From NCBI GenBank assembly GCA_000272025.2, contig AKCV02000014.1:1-64000 (forward strand): DNA of 64,000 bases, read 5' to 3'. Positions 8,597 through 16,551 of the stretch are shown one piece after another. Position numbers and translations under genes: made by a program. This stretch comes from Imbroritus primus. GTDB lineage: Bacteria > Pseudomonadota > Gammaproteobacteria > Burkholderiales > Burkholderiaceae. Below the pieces are notes generated by a model. That model ran no database searches. It saw nothing but the letters and a program-made list of their open reading frames with translations, and was not told the DNA's origin. Positions within the stretch are counted from its first letter, which is position 1. The number at the start of each line of letters is the position of its first letter.

Positions 8597-8846
8597 GGCT
8601 GCGCTCCTGCGGCGATGCCGCGGCTGCCTGCGCCTGGCGGTCGGCGCGGCGAAGCTGCGCACGGGCATTGCGCTCGGCGCGGTGGTCGCTCGCCGTCGAG
8701 CTGGTGTAGATCGGCGCGCAGCCCTGCTTCGTGAACAGCAGGTGCCCGCCACGGGTGCGCACCACCTTCCAGCCCTCGTCCAGGGCGAACTCGATCAGCG
8801 CTCGCAGCCGCTTGTGGCCGCGCGCCAGTTCATGCGCGCTGGCCAT
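8589..8846 (-). CDS. shi: Shi-like small protein (ICEclc transfer-cell growth inhibitor family)
   Basis: 85 residues between parA and parB, in the same place as shi of ICEclc, which together with ParA arrests growth of transfer-competent cells. The N-terminal half (RGHKRLRALIEFALDEGWKVVRTRGGHLLFTK) has the pattern of a HicA-like double-stranded-RNA-binding fold. The C-terminus is basic and Arg/Ala-rich. It overlaps parA by 17 bp and parB by 8 bp, and GGGAGG precedes the start. Assignment rests mainly on position and size. Confidence 0.7.
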   Translation of the reverse strand: MASAHELARGHKRLRALIEFALDEGWKVVRTRGGHLLFTKQGCAPIYTSSTASDHRAERNARAQLRRADRQAQAAAASPQERSHG

Positions 8847-9696
8847 GGCCGGCCCCTCCCGCGTTCTCTCGGCCGGTGACGAGCGCGAAGCGCTCCTGCC
8901 ACGCCGGGAAAAGCTCGCCGGCCAGCGCGCGCATGGTGTCCAGTGCCGCGGGTGCGGCGCGGCCCGCCGGCTGGCGGTACTCCACGCGGTGCACCGGCAA
9001 GCCTCGCGTCGCTGCGCGCGGATACGCCTCGATCGCCGGCACGTCGGTGTCCAGCACGCGCACGCCAGGCTGCCCCTGGAACACCTGTCGCAGCGCTTGC
9101 TGGATCAGCCGCGCGTTCGACGACACCGGATGCACGCGGTTGATGAGCAGGTGCAGCGGCGGCGGCTCGATGCCCAGGTGCCGGTACGGCGCGATGTCCT
9201 CGATGAGCTGCAAGGTGCCGCGGCGCAGCTCGCGGGCCGCGAGGATTTCCGGGGTCACCGGCGACAGTGCCAGGTCCGAGGCCAGTACCGCCATTTCCAG
9301 CAGCACGCTGCGCGCGCCCTGGGTGTCGATCAGCAGCAGGTCGTAGCGCGGCGCGAGCGTCGGCAGCAGGTGGCGCAGCCTCAGTCTGCCATCCGGCGCG
9401 TGCAGCAGCAGCGTGTTCAGCTCGCCGCGGTCGTCGTTCGACAGCACCAGGTCCAGCCCGGCGATGGCGGTACGCGATACCAGTTGCTCGGCGCGCTGCT
9501 CGTTGTAGGCCAGCATCTCGTAGATGCCGGCCGGCGCGCGCTCGGCCAGCGTGAAGTAGCTCGACAGTGTGGGCTGCACGTCCAGGTCCAGCAGCAGCAC
9601 GCGCAGCCCGGCGTCGGCCGCGAAGCCGCCCAGGTTGGCCGCCGTCGTGGTCTTGCCCACGCCGCCCTTGGTCGAAATGATGGACACCACCTGCAT
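8830..9696 (-). CDS. parA: ParA/Soj family ATPase of the ICE
   Basis: Deviant Walker ATPase with STKGGVGKTT near the N-terminus and the DLDVQPTLS and LIDTQG motifs. I chose the start at 9696 (MQVVSI) because GGGAG lies nine bases upstream; the frame could begin at 9720, but nothing resembling a ribosome-binding site precedes it. About 288 residues. In this family ParA acts with ParB in maintenance of the excised element and with Shi in slowing division of donor cells. Part of alpA-parA-shi-parB. Confidence 0.92.
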   Translation of the reverse strand: MQVVSIISTKGGVGKTTTAANLGGFAADAGLRVLLLDLDVQPTLSSYFTLAERAPAGIYEMLAYNEQRAEQLVSRTAIAGLDLVLSNDDRGELNTLLLHAPDGRLRLRHLLPTLAPRYDLLLIDTQGARSVLLEMAVLASDLALSPVTPEILAARELRRGTLQLIEDIAPYRHLGIEPPPLHLLINRVHPVSSNARLIQQALRQVFQGQPGVRVLDTDVPAIEAYPRAATRGLPVHRVEYRQPAGRAAPAALDTMRALAGELFPAWQERFALVTGRENAGGAGHGQRA

Positions 9697-9735
9697 GGGC
9701 TTCTCCCGGTTGATTGGCATGTGCCGGAAGAAGCG

Positions 9736-9954
9736 TCAGGCGCGCTCGTTGAGGCGGTCAGCGATCCATTGCTCGACCTCCACCGAGTCCCATCCCACGG
9801 CGCGCACGCCCAGGCGCAGCGCCTTTGGGAACCTGCCCTCCTTCATGAGCGAATAGATGTGGGCGCGCTTGAAGCCGGTCTTGGCCTCGACTTCGGCGCG
9901 GCGCAGGATGCGGTGCTCGGCCGGCGTAACCGGCGCTGTGGTCTGCGAAGACAT
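9736..9954 (-). CDS. alpA: AlpA-family small DNA-binding regulator
   Basis: 72 residues with a MerR-like helix-turn-helix: ILRRAEVEAKTGFKRAHIYSLM, then WDSVEVEQWI. AAGGAG eight bases upstream fixes the start. AlpA proteins regulate prophage and ICE excision or operon promoters. In ICEclc this gene heads the alpA-parA-shi-bisD-bisC operon, whose promoter responds to BisR. Two identical palindromes lie 77-109 bp upstream of the start. Confidence 0.88.
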   Translation of the reverse strand: MSSQTTAPVTPAEHRILRRAEVEAKTGFKRAHIYSLMKEGRFPKALRLGVRAVGWDSVEVEQWIADRLNERA

Positions 9955-10030
9955 GAGAGACACTCCTTGACGCTCATTGGCGTTGTTCGGAAAGTGCCTC
10001 GCATTGAATAGACGGCCGCCGCGGAAATCA

Positions 10031-10063
10031 CTGCAATTGCAGAAGGCGCGACTGCAATTGCAG
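10031..10063. promoter_or_regulatory. Paired palindromic operator upstream of alpA
   Basis: CTGCAATTGCAG occurs at 10031-10042 and again at 10052-10063. The two perfect 12-bp palindromes are 21 bp apart centre to centre, which puts them on the same face of the helix two turns apart. They lie in the 128-bp gap between the BisR-like gene and alpA. They fit a site for a dimeric or tetrameric regulator of the alpA operon, for which the BisR-like protein or AlpA are the natural candidates. Confidence 0.75.
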
Positions 10064-10082
10064 GGCGCGGCCGGGACTTGAA

Positions 10083-10841
10083 TCAGCGCGACGCTTCGAG
10101 GTGGCGCCGCGCCTGCGCGAGCTTGCTCCACAGCGTGCGTTCGCTCAGGCCCGGCCGGCCTTCGTGGTGCGCGAGCAGCGCGCTCACCACCGCGTCCATG
10201 CTGTGGAAGGACGAATAGGCCGTGCCCGAGGGCGACTTGCCCAGCAGCAAGGTCAGCAGCCCACCGATGATATTGAGGTAGGTCGTCTCGCTGCGCAGGC
10301 CCGGCTCGCGCGACGTGTCGCTGGCATCGCCGCGCGCCGCCTGTACCTTCGCCAAGGCTTCGTGCGCGGCTCGCAGCGCCTCGCGCACCTGCGAGAGTTC
10401 GGCGAGCTGCACCTTCGTTGCCTCGCGGTCGGCCAGCAGGATGTTGAGCGTGTCCACGCTCACCACCGGATGCACCGCGCGTTCGATGTCGTCAAACAAA
10501 AAACCCGGCCGCTCGCCGGGGTAGTAGTGGGCCATCCACGCTTTGAGGTCCACATGGCGCACGGTCAGTTGCGGATCATCTAGCGCCGGCCGTTGGCCGT
10601 CCATTACGATACCGTCCCTGCCGCCGGCCAGCTCGCCATGCGTCAGCGCGTCGAAGATGCGGTCGGCATATAGGCGCAGCAGTGGCCAGCGCGGAAACTC
10701 GTTGGCCTCCGGCATCGCGCGCCGCCCCAGCGTTTGCAAGATGCGTTGCTCGAAGCGCAGCAGTCCGCACCAGCGGATTGCCGCCTCCATCGGGCGGTAG
10801 TAAGTCTTGGCGCCAAAGGCAAGGCTGCTCGATTTCGGCAT
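10083..10841 (-). CDS. BisR-like ICE regulatory protein (no known domain)
   Basis: 252 residues from the ATG at 10841 (MPKSSSLAFGAKTYYRPMEAAIRWCG), preceded by GGGAAG. I recognise no Pfam domain. The middle contains a coiled-coil-like segment (KVQLAELSQVREALRAAHEALAKVQ). Its position directly upstream of alpA matches bisR of ICEclc, the activator linking the first regulatory stage to BisDC. The frame stays open to 11081 and that extension contains an acetyltransferase-like phrase (FYATLGFSAEP), so the true N-terminus is uncertain. Confidence 0.65.
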   Translation of the reverse strand: MPKSSSLAFGAKTYYRPMEAAIRWCGLLRFEQRILQTLGRRAMPEANEFPRWPLLRLYADRIFDALTHGELAGGRDGIVMDGQRPALDDPQLTVRHVDLKAWMAHYYPGERPGFLFDDIERAVHPVVSVDTLNILLADREATKVQLAELSQVREALRAAHEALAKVQAARGDASDTSREPGLRSETTYLNIIGGLLTLLLGKSPSGTAYSSFHSMDAVVSALLAHHEGRPGLSERTLWSKLAQARRHLEASR

Positions 10842-11373
10842 GTCGTGCGCTTCCCATCGTCGGATCGACAAGTGGCAAGCGCGCGCAGCCCACGTGGGCG
10901 CGACGATTGCCCAGAACCCGATCAAGCGCGGGCCGGTCGGCACATGGTGAACGTTGGGTTCGGCGCTGAAGCCGAGCGTCGCATAAAAGGCAAACACTTC
11001 TTGCGATGCCCAATACACCTCCACCATAATGCGCCTGCGAAAAGTCTTGTTACCGGCGCAACGGTTTGAAATATCGCGCATCCATCAGGGATGCCGCGCT
11101 CAACCAGAAAACCAGGGCAAATCTTTCTTAGGAAATGGGGCGGGGTAAAGCGTCAATGCGTCAGCCGGATGAGCCGGTTTGCATCCAGGCAAAGCTCATG
11201 CGTTCCGCGTCAGTACACTGACTTCGGCAGCGCGCCGGCATCGGTCTCTCATGTCATGCGGATTACCCCAGCGATGTGCCCCCTATCGTCGTGACGCATG
11301 GTGGTCGAACGGTGATGCAAATCCGGTCTTGCGCCAGACCCAATATGCATCGACCGATCCAGTATTCCCCACC
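10842..11373. other. 532-bp gap upstream of the BisR-like gene
   Basis: No separate gene recognised. The first 240 bp continue the frame of the BisR-like gene and could be a longer N-terminus or a decayed acetyltransferase remnant. The remainder (11082-11373) shows no coding signal I trust. It should contain the promoter of the BisR-like gene and the 3' flank of the LysR gene. Confidence 0.4.
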
Positions 11374-12288
11374 TCATGCCAGGCGTTGATCGCCGCCAAC
11401 TGGCGTGCCTGCCACACGCTCCGCGCGGTCGATGAACTGGCGCAACGGTTCCAGGATGTCCCCCTGTGGCCGCAGCAGATACGTCGTCAACGAAACGTCC
11501 CGCTCCGCAAGCGGTCGCGCCACCACTTCGGCTTGCGTGCAGCCTTCGAGATGCGCTGCACTGGAGAACCCCACGCCATAGCCCGCAGCCACCAGGGCCA
11601 GCATCAGCGAATGGGTGCTGACGTACTCCGCCACTGCTGGCTGAATGCCAATGGATCGGAACAGGTGTTCGCGCTGCTGCTGGCAACCGTCACACACCTG
11701 CGGGTCGCACAGCACCAGCGAATACTTCACCACCTCCTTCAGCGGCACTTCCTTGTACGCCAGCAGCGGATGCCGCGCCGGCAAGGCCACCAGGAACGGA
11801 TCGCGCCACAGCGGCGCCACCACGATTTCGCCCTCCACATGCCCTACCGACGCCAGGCCTGCGTCGAACAGACCCACGCCCAATCCGTGCAGGAGTTGGG
11901 CCAGCGGTACCTCCGTCAACCGGATGCTGACCTCCGGCGCTTCCTGCCGACACAGCGCGAGCAGCGCGGCTAGGCGCGTGCGTCCGATGTCGCCTGCCAA
12001 GCCGATGCGCAGCGTGCCGTGATAGCCCGCCGCCGCATCCCGAACGCGGGCCTGGGCTTGCTCGCAGGCCAGCATCACGCGCAGCGCATCTTCCAGGAAC
12101 ACGCGCCCGGCCACGGTCAGCCGCACGCCACGCCCGTTGCGGTGGAGCAGCGTCACGCCCAGGTCCGCCTCCAGCCGGCTGATCCGGCGCGACAGCGGCG
12201 ACTGTTCGATGTGCAGGCGCTTGGCAGCCCGGCCAAAGTGCAGCTCCTCGGCCACTGCGACGAATGCCTCGATATGACGCAAGTTCAT
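11374..12288 (-). CDS. LysR-type transcriptional regulator (cargo boundary copy 1)
   Basis: 304 residues. The winged helix-turn-helix is at 1-60 (FGRAAKRLHIEQSPLSRRISRLEADLG) and a periplasmic-binding-like effector domain follows. GGGAG precedes the ATG. It is clearly paralogous to the LysR at 44109-45014: both carry PARHPLLA(Y/H)KEV, a LVLC(D/H)P segment and a similar C-terminus. The effector is unknown. In ICEclc a LysR regulator, TciR, starts the transfer-competence cascade, so a role in ICE control rather than cargo control is possible. Confidence 0.85.
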   Translation of the reverse strand: MNLRHIEAFVAVAEELHFGRAAKRLHIEQSPLSRRISRLEADLGVTLLHRNGRGVRLTVAGRVFLEDALRVMLACEQAQARVRDAAAGYHGTLRIGLAGDIGRTRLAALLALCRQEAPEVSIRLTEVPLAQLLHGLGVGLFDAGLASVGHVEGEIVVAPLWRDPFLVALPARHPLLAYKEVPLKEVVKYSLVLCDPQVCDGCQQQREHLFRSIGIQPAVAEYVSTHSLMLALVAAGYGVGFSSAAHLEGCTQAEVVARPLAERDVSLTTYLLRPQGDILEPLRQFIDRAERVAGTPVGGDQRLA

Positions 12289-12552
12289 GTTTTCTCCCTA
12301 TCTGTGGGGCCACTGCCTATGGCCCTGGTCGCAGTTAAGGAGAAGAATGCAGCCGTTGCAATCACCCCTCGCAGCTCGCGATGCCTACCGGATGCATTGA
12401 CCAGCAACGCGCCAACTCGATCACGCCTGCTGGGCTGCCGACATCATGGAACAAGTATGTTGATCAGGCTCAGACGGAATAACTTTGGTGAAGCATCAAC
12501 TCCTCCCGTAGTGCCGTGACTGCTGCACTACAGATGCTTATCCCAAAGTGGC

Positions 12553-13386
12553 TCACGTCTTTCCGCCAGCCTCATGACCGAGCCTGAGCGCATCAATACG
12601 CTGGTTGAGGGTTGGGTAAGAAAACTCGCCGACGCGAACATCGACCAAGCGTCCAGCCGCGTTAAAGAACAGGGTTGTTGGTAGGCCTTTTTGGCCCATT
12701 GAGCGGGCAACTTCGCCCTGCGTGTCAATCAACACATTTCGTAGCGACAGCTTGCTTCCTGCAAGAAATTGCTGGATCTTGGCCGGTGCCTCCCCTTGAT
12801 TGAGAAACACGATGTTGATGTCAAGATGCTCGTTCTGAGCGCGCTCGAAGACGGGCATTTCGCGCCGGCAAGGTGGGCACCAGGTGGCCCATAGATTGAC
12901 CACCGTAGGCTTTCCGACGTAGGACTGCAGCGCGATATGGTCGCCCTTTATGGAGAGCGTGTTGAAATCCGGCAGGAACTGCCTTTCACGAGACGGCAAG
13001 GCCAGAACCACCGTTCCGACGATCCAAATCGCACTTGCAGCAGTCAAGCCCGACAGCAGGGGCTTCCTTATTGTCGGGAAACGTAAAACGACCGTCGCGG
13101 CATAGAGCCATGCTGCAAGTAGCCCAGCCCAGGGAGACCATCCTCCATCACGAAAATCAAGAACACTCCATGGCGTGCTGGAATAGGCTTCATGGTACTG
13201 GAGCACAAACCCCAAGCGAGCGCAGATCGCGCTGATGAACAGACCGCGGTAGATTCGACTCTCTACTTCGACTCCGGCTTTACGCCCAAGCCAATTTCCG
13301 ACCAACAAAGCGATTGTCAGGACGAGCGCAGCGAGGACCAGGCCGGGCGGCAGTGACACTGGTCCGATCTGAACGGAATGAATCAA
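12553..13386 (-). CDS. TlpA-like thioredoxin fused to an N-terminal membrane domain
   Basis: 277 residues. Residues 10-130 carry about four hydrophobic segments resembling part of a prolipoprotein diacylglyceryl transferase. Residues 140-277 are a TlpA/ResA-type thioredoxin domain with WCPPC at 169-173 and the cis-proline loop KGLPTT. It would place a reducing or persulfide-handling thiol pair at the periplasmic face. The start is probably TTG at 13386 behind GGGAGC. It is the last gene of the arsR1 operon, 115 bp after dsrE. Confidence 0.82.
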   Translation of the reverse strand: MIHSVQIGPVSLPPGLVLAALVLTIALLVGNWLGRKAGVEVESRIYRGLFISAICARLGFVLQYHEAYSSTPWSVLDFRDGGWSPWAGLLAAWLYAATVVLRFPTIRKPLLSGLTAASAIWIVGTVVLALPSRERQFLPDFNTLSIKGDHIALQSYVGKPTVVNLWATWCPPCRREMPVFERAQNEHLDINIVFLNQGEAPAKIQQFLAGSKLSLRNVLIDTQGEVARSMGQKGLPTTLFFNAAGRLVDVRVGEFSYPTLNQRIDALRLGHEAGGKT

Positions 13387-13501
13387 GTTCTAGCTCCCGC
13401 CTTGAACGAGCGGGCCGAAACATCCGCTCGCCAGCTTCTGGGCAGGAGGTGGCCCTTTCATGCCGATGGGCGGCCTTGCATATCGCACGGTTGGTGTGCC
13501 C

Positions 13502-13873
13502 TCAGGTCACCTGCAAGGAGCCCCTCGCATTCATGAGCAGCTCGATGACATCCGGCGCCGTGATGACTTCGAAGCGCGGGTCCATCTGCTCGGCCGTCAG
13601 ACCGTTGTGAATCATGCAAGAGCCGCAGATGGCGATGCGACCACCTTTTTCGAGGTACTTGGCCAGCAGGTCTGCCACGGGCTCGAACGGCTTGCCGATC
13701 GCCATGCCCGCCGTGGCCCCGGGCTTGCCGAGTTGGACGGCTTCGACCATGAGGATGATGGTGGCCGTGTGGCCTTTGAGCAAGGCGTTGAGGGCCATAG
13801 TGAAGGTCACGGTGACCTTGTTCGGATTGCTGGTGCCGTCGAAGACGGTCGCGACGAAATCAGTGGTTTGCAT
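13502..13873 (-). CDS. Cytoplasmic DsrE-family sulfur-carrier-like protein
   Basis: 123 residues with the DsrE/DsrF fold pattern (KVTVTFTMALNALLKGH, ATIILMVEAVQL) and two conserved cysteines in ICGSCMIHNG (residues 83 and 86). DsrE-like proteins hold persulfides on such cysteines and pass them between sulfur enzymes. There is no signal peptide. It lies in the arsR1 operon between the lipoamide-dehydrogenase-like gene and the TlpA fusion, which supports a sulfur-relay role. Confidence 0.85.
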   Translation of the reverse strand: MQTTDFVATVFDGTSNPNKVTVTFTMALNALLKGHTATIILMVEAVQLGKPGATAGMAIGKPFEPVADLLAKYLEKGGRIAICGSCMIHNGLTAEQMDPRFEVITAPDVIELLMNARGSLQVT

Positions 13874-13952
13874 GTTCAGCTCCTGGTCAGTGTATGAATA
13901 GAACGGTGGGACGGTCTACGGGGTGAGGTTGCGTGGATTTTGGCAAAGGTGC

Positions 13953-15338
13953 TCATGCCGAAGCCTTCAACTGCCGGCTTGCATCCTTGAGCGCGCTTTG
14001 CACCATTTCCTCGATGCTGGGGTGGTAGTACGGCATCGTCAGCAGACTCTCGACCGTCTCCCCGCGCTGGATGGCCCAGGCCAGCAAGTGGGCCAGATGT
14101 TCCCCGCGCGTGGCGAGCAGGCCGGCACCTAGCAGGCGCCCATTGCCGCGGTCCACATACAGGCGAACGAGGTTGCCTTCGGCACCCATCACGCGCGATC
14201 GACCATTGGCGTCGCCTTGCGCGGAGCCGATGACGGTCTGGTCGAGATTCAGCGTGTCGTAGGCTTGACCGACCGTCGCGATGTCGGGGTCGCTGAACAC
14301 GATCGCCAGCGGCGTGCGGCGTGGCGGGAGTTCGGCAAGGGGGGAGCCACCAAGCGATTGCGCAGCGGCACGCGCTGCGATCAGTCCTTCATCGACGGCC
14401 TCATGCATCAGCGGCCGAATGGCACTCACATCACCGGCGAGAAACACGAGGGACGAGCCGGCACGCAGGGTCTTGGCATGCAGGACCGGCTGTCCGCGTG
14501 CATCAAGCGGCACGCCTGCCAGTTGCAGATCCAGACCTTCGACATTGGGACGGCGACCCAGTGCGGCCAGAACGACGTCCACTTGTTCGACGGCGTCGCC
14601 GCTGCGCAGCTCGATTGATTGCTGCCGGGCAGTGGCTTCGACGGGCCGCCCCAGCCACATGGTGATCTCGCCGCTGAAGTGCTCGATGGCACGCGCACCG
14701 ATCTTGGGGTCGGTGATGCCTGCGGGCAAGGCCTTCATGTCACCGGCGACCAGTCGAACCCCGAGCCGCGACAGCGCCAACCCCATTTCCAGCCCGATGG
14801 CGCCCAGTCCCAACATTCCGACGCTCCCGGGAAGGGTGTCCAGGTCGAACAGACTATCCGTGGTGAGCAGCCGATCGCCCAGCGCCGCAAGAGCCTGCGG
14901 AACCACCGGCCGGGAGCCGGTGGCGACGATGAACGCCCGAGCGTGAATGGGCTGGCCGTTGACGTCCACGGTGTTGGGACCGGTGAAACGCGCCGTTCCC
15001 GTGAGAAGCCGATCTCCTGCGACCTCGCGGGTGCGCTTGGCGGTGTTACCAGCGAGCAGGTCGCGCGTCCTGCGGGCGTGGCTCCACAAGTCGTCAGGAG
15101 TGGCCGAGCCCGCAGGTGCGGCGGCCTCTTTCAGCAGCGCGCGCAGGTTGGCCCACTGGTGGCCGGCATGCAGTGCTGCCTTGGAAGGCATGCAGCCCAC
15201 CCGGGCGCAGGTCGTGCCCAAAGGGCCATGGTCGATCAGAACGGCGGACAGGCCGAGGCGACGCAATTCGCTGAAAGCCGTGAGACCGGCAGTGCCAGCT
15301 CCGATGATGGCAACGTCGGTGGTGATGGACGAGGGCAT
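13953..15338 (-). CDS. Dihydrolipoamide dehydrogenase-like FAD disulfide oxidoreductase
   Basis: 461 residues. The FAD site is IIGAGTAGL at the N-terminus, the redox disulfide is C44-x4-C49 (TCARVGCMPSK), and there is an NAD(P) site (MLGLGAIGLEMGLALSRLG) plus a dimerisation domain ending in HPSIEEM. The start at 15338 is chosen for AAGGAG upstream. It has neither the N-terminal metal-binding domain nor the C-terminal cysteine pair of mercuric reductase. In this sulfur operon it might reduce persulfide or a lipoyl/low-molecular thiol carrier. The substrate is unproven. Confidence 0.85.
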   Translation of the reverse strand: MPSSITTDVAIIGAGTAGLTAFSELRRLGLSAVLIDHGPLGTTCARVGCMPSKAALHAGHQWANLRALLKEAAAPAGSATPDDLWSHARRTRDLLAGNTAKRTREVAGDRLLTGTARFTGPNTVDVNGQPIHARAFIVATGSRPVVPQALAALGDRLLTTDSLFDLDTLPGSVGMLGLGAIGLEMGLALSRLGVRLVAGDMKALPAGITDPKIGARAIEHFSGEITMWLGRPVEATARQQSIELRSGDAVEQVDVVLAALGRRPNVEGLDLQLAGVPLDARGQPVLHAKTLRAGSSLVFLAGDVSAIRPLMHEAVDEGLIAARAAAQSLGGSPLAELPPRRTPLAIVFSDPDIATVGQAYDTLNLDQTVIGSAQGDANGRSRVMGAEGNLVRLYVDRGNGRLLGAGLLATRGEHLAHLLAWAIQRGETVESLLTMPYYHPSIEEMVQSALKDASRQLKASA

Positions 15339-15339
15339 G

Positions 15340-15765
15340 CTAGGGGTTCTCCTTCGTTGTGTCTGCATCGTCGCAGCGCGTCTCAGCCGACCAAGGGGCC
15401 GATGCAGACACGGTTAGGTCGCTTAGGTCGTCAGACGACGGCGCGTGGTACTTGAGCCAGAAGGCTTCCCGGCAGGTCGAGTTGAAAGTCACTCGCGCAG
15501 GCGTGATCCGCTCGTCGGAATGCCCATCTGAAACGACCTCGTAGGTGATCCAGCATTCCGGGCAGATATCGGCATCCACCGGCACCGAGTCCTGCTCGGT
15601 CGTGCAGAAGATCGTGGCGCCGTCGGTGAACCGATAGGTGACCGTCTCCTGGGTCACTTTGAACCCATCCTCCTGCCAACTCAACGCATCGCGCGTCATG
15701 CTCTCGATACACATCGGGCTGCGGCGCTGTCGGATGGCTGCGACGTAGCTGGCCAAGTGCCGCAT
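15340..15765 (-). CDS. Cysteine-containing conserved-context protein of unknown function
   Basis: 141 residues, no family recognised. The stop codon ends one base before the start of the downstream flavoprotein gene, so it is translationally coupled and probably real. It has five spread cysteines including a CPEC pair (DADICPECWITYEVV), which could bind metal or carry sulfur, and an acidic C-terminus. There is no signal peptide or TM helix. It is one of the few wholly uncharacterised members of the arsR1 operon. Confidence 0.65.
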   Translation of the reverse strand: MRHLASYVAAIRQRRSPMCIESMTRDALSWQEDGFKVTQETVTYRFTDGATIFCTTEQDSVPVDADICPECWITYEVVSDGHSDERITPARVTFNSTCREAFWLKYHAPSSDDLSDLTVSASAPWSAETRCDDADTTKENP

Positions 15766-15774
15766 GGACGCGCT

Positions 15775-16152
15775 CTATTGCTCTGCCGGCAACGAACTGA
15801 GAGGTGTTTCAGCCATGAACTCGTCGAAGGCGGCCACGGCGTTGGCTGCGTACATCGCAGAGGGGCCACCCCCCATGTAGACCGCCACGCCCAGGGTCTC
15901 GTGCACTTCGGCTTTCGTGGCCCCCAGACGAGCCAAGGCCTTGGTGTGGAAGCCGATGCAACCGTCGCAGCGCGTCGCGATGCCAATCGCCAGTGCAATG
16001 AGTTCCTTGGTTTTGGCGTCCAGCGCGCCATCGGCGATGGCGGCTTTGCCCATTTCCGTGAAGCTCTTCATGACCTGTGGAACGCTGGCACGCAGCGGTG
16101 CCAGGTTGGAGGTGATCTGCTTCGTCACGTTCTTGTAGCTGGTCGTCGTCAT
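15775..16152 (-). CDS. AhpD-like carboxymuconolactone decarboxylase-family protein
   Basis: 125 residues, all-helical CMD fold with the AhpD redox motif C62-DG-C65 and H69 (RCDGCIGFH). Members reduce peroxiredoxins or act as small disulfide reductases, often with lipoyl partners. An adjacent lipoamide-dehydrogenase-like protein makes a reduction chain plausible. It lies 16 bp downstream of the DUF5368 gene in the arsR1 operon. Confidence 0.88.
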   Translation of the reverse strand: MTTTSYKNVTKQITSNLAPLRASVPQVMKSFTEMGKAAIADGALDAKTKELIALAIGIATRCDGCIGFHTKALARLGATKAEVHETLGVAVYMGGGPSAMYAANAVAAFDEFMAETPLSSLPAEQ

Positions 16153-16167
16153 GGAAGTTTCCCTGGC

Positions 16168-16539
16168 TCAATGGGCGTTTGCGGTGCCGGCCGGCTGCCG
16201 CCGAGCAGGCCACCAGCCAGCGATGGTGTAGGCCAATATGGTCGATCCGACCAGGCCGGCGCCGAACACCAGGGCGATCAAGAACCAGTCGGCCGGGCCG
16301 GCGGCATCGGTGAAGCCCGAGGAAGACACCTTGGCCATCAGGACCAAAGCCAGTGCTCCCCCGACGATGCCCAGCGCCTCCGAACGCACCAGGCGGCGTG
16401 ACACGAGGCCTTTCTCGCGCACCAGCAGGGCGACGAAGGCGACCAGGCCCAGGACGACGACGGCCAGGAGAATCCACAGCAAGGGGCCGAGCATTTCCTG
16501 GAAAACAGCCAGCAGGATGAAGGGATCGAGTTCTTTCAT
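16168..16539 (-). CDS. DUF5368 membrane protein
   Basis: 123 residues with three strong hydrophobic segments (LLWILLAVVVLGLVAFVALL; IVGGALALVLMA; WFLIALVFGAGLVGSTILAY). I recognise the DUF5368 family; no function is known to me. AAGGAG precedes the start. It lies 12 bp after the sulfide:quinone oxidoreductase stop, so it is a candidate membrane partner of that enzyme, for anchoring, quinone access or sulfane transport. Confidence 0.78.
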   Translation of the reverse strand: MKELDPFILLAVFQEMLGPLLWILLAVVVLGLVAFVALLVREKGLVSRRLVRSEALGIVGGALALVLMAKVSSSGFTDAAGPADWFLIALVFGAGLVGSTILAYTIAGWWPARRQPAGTANAH

Positions 16540-16551
16540 GGCGGTGTCTCC

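Noticed and set aside
8589..8846. HicA toxin of a HicAB toxin-antitoxin pair
   Set aside because: The fold pattern is HicA-like, but no HicB-type antitoxin is adjacent, and the parA-shi-parB placement explains it better.
13953..15338. Mercuric reductase (merA)
   Set aside because: No N-terminal HMA domain, no C-terminal vicinal cysteines, and no merR/merT/merP nearby.
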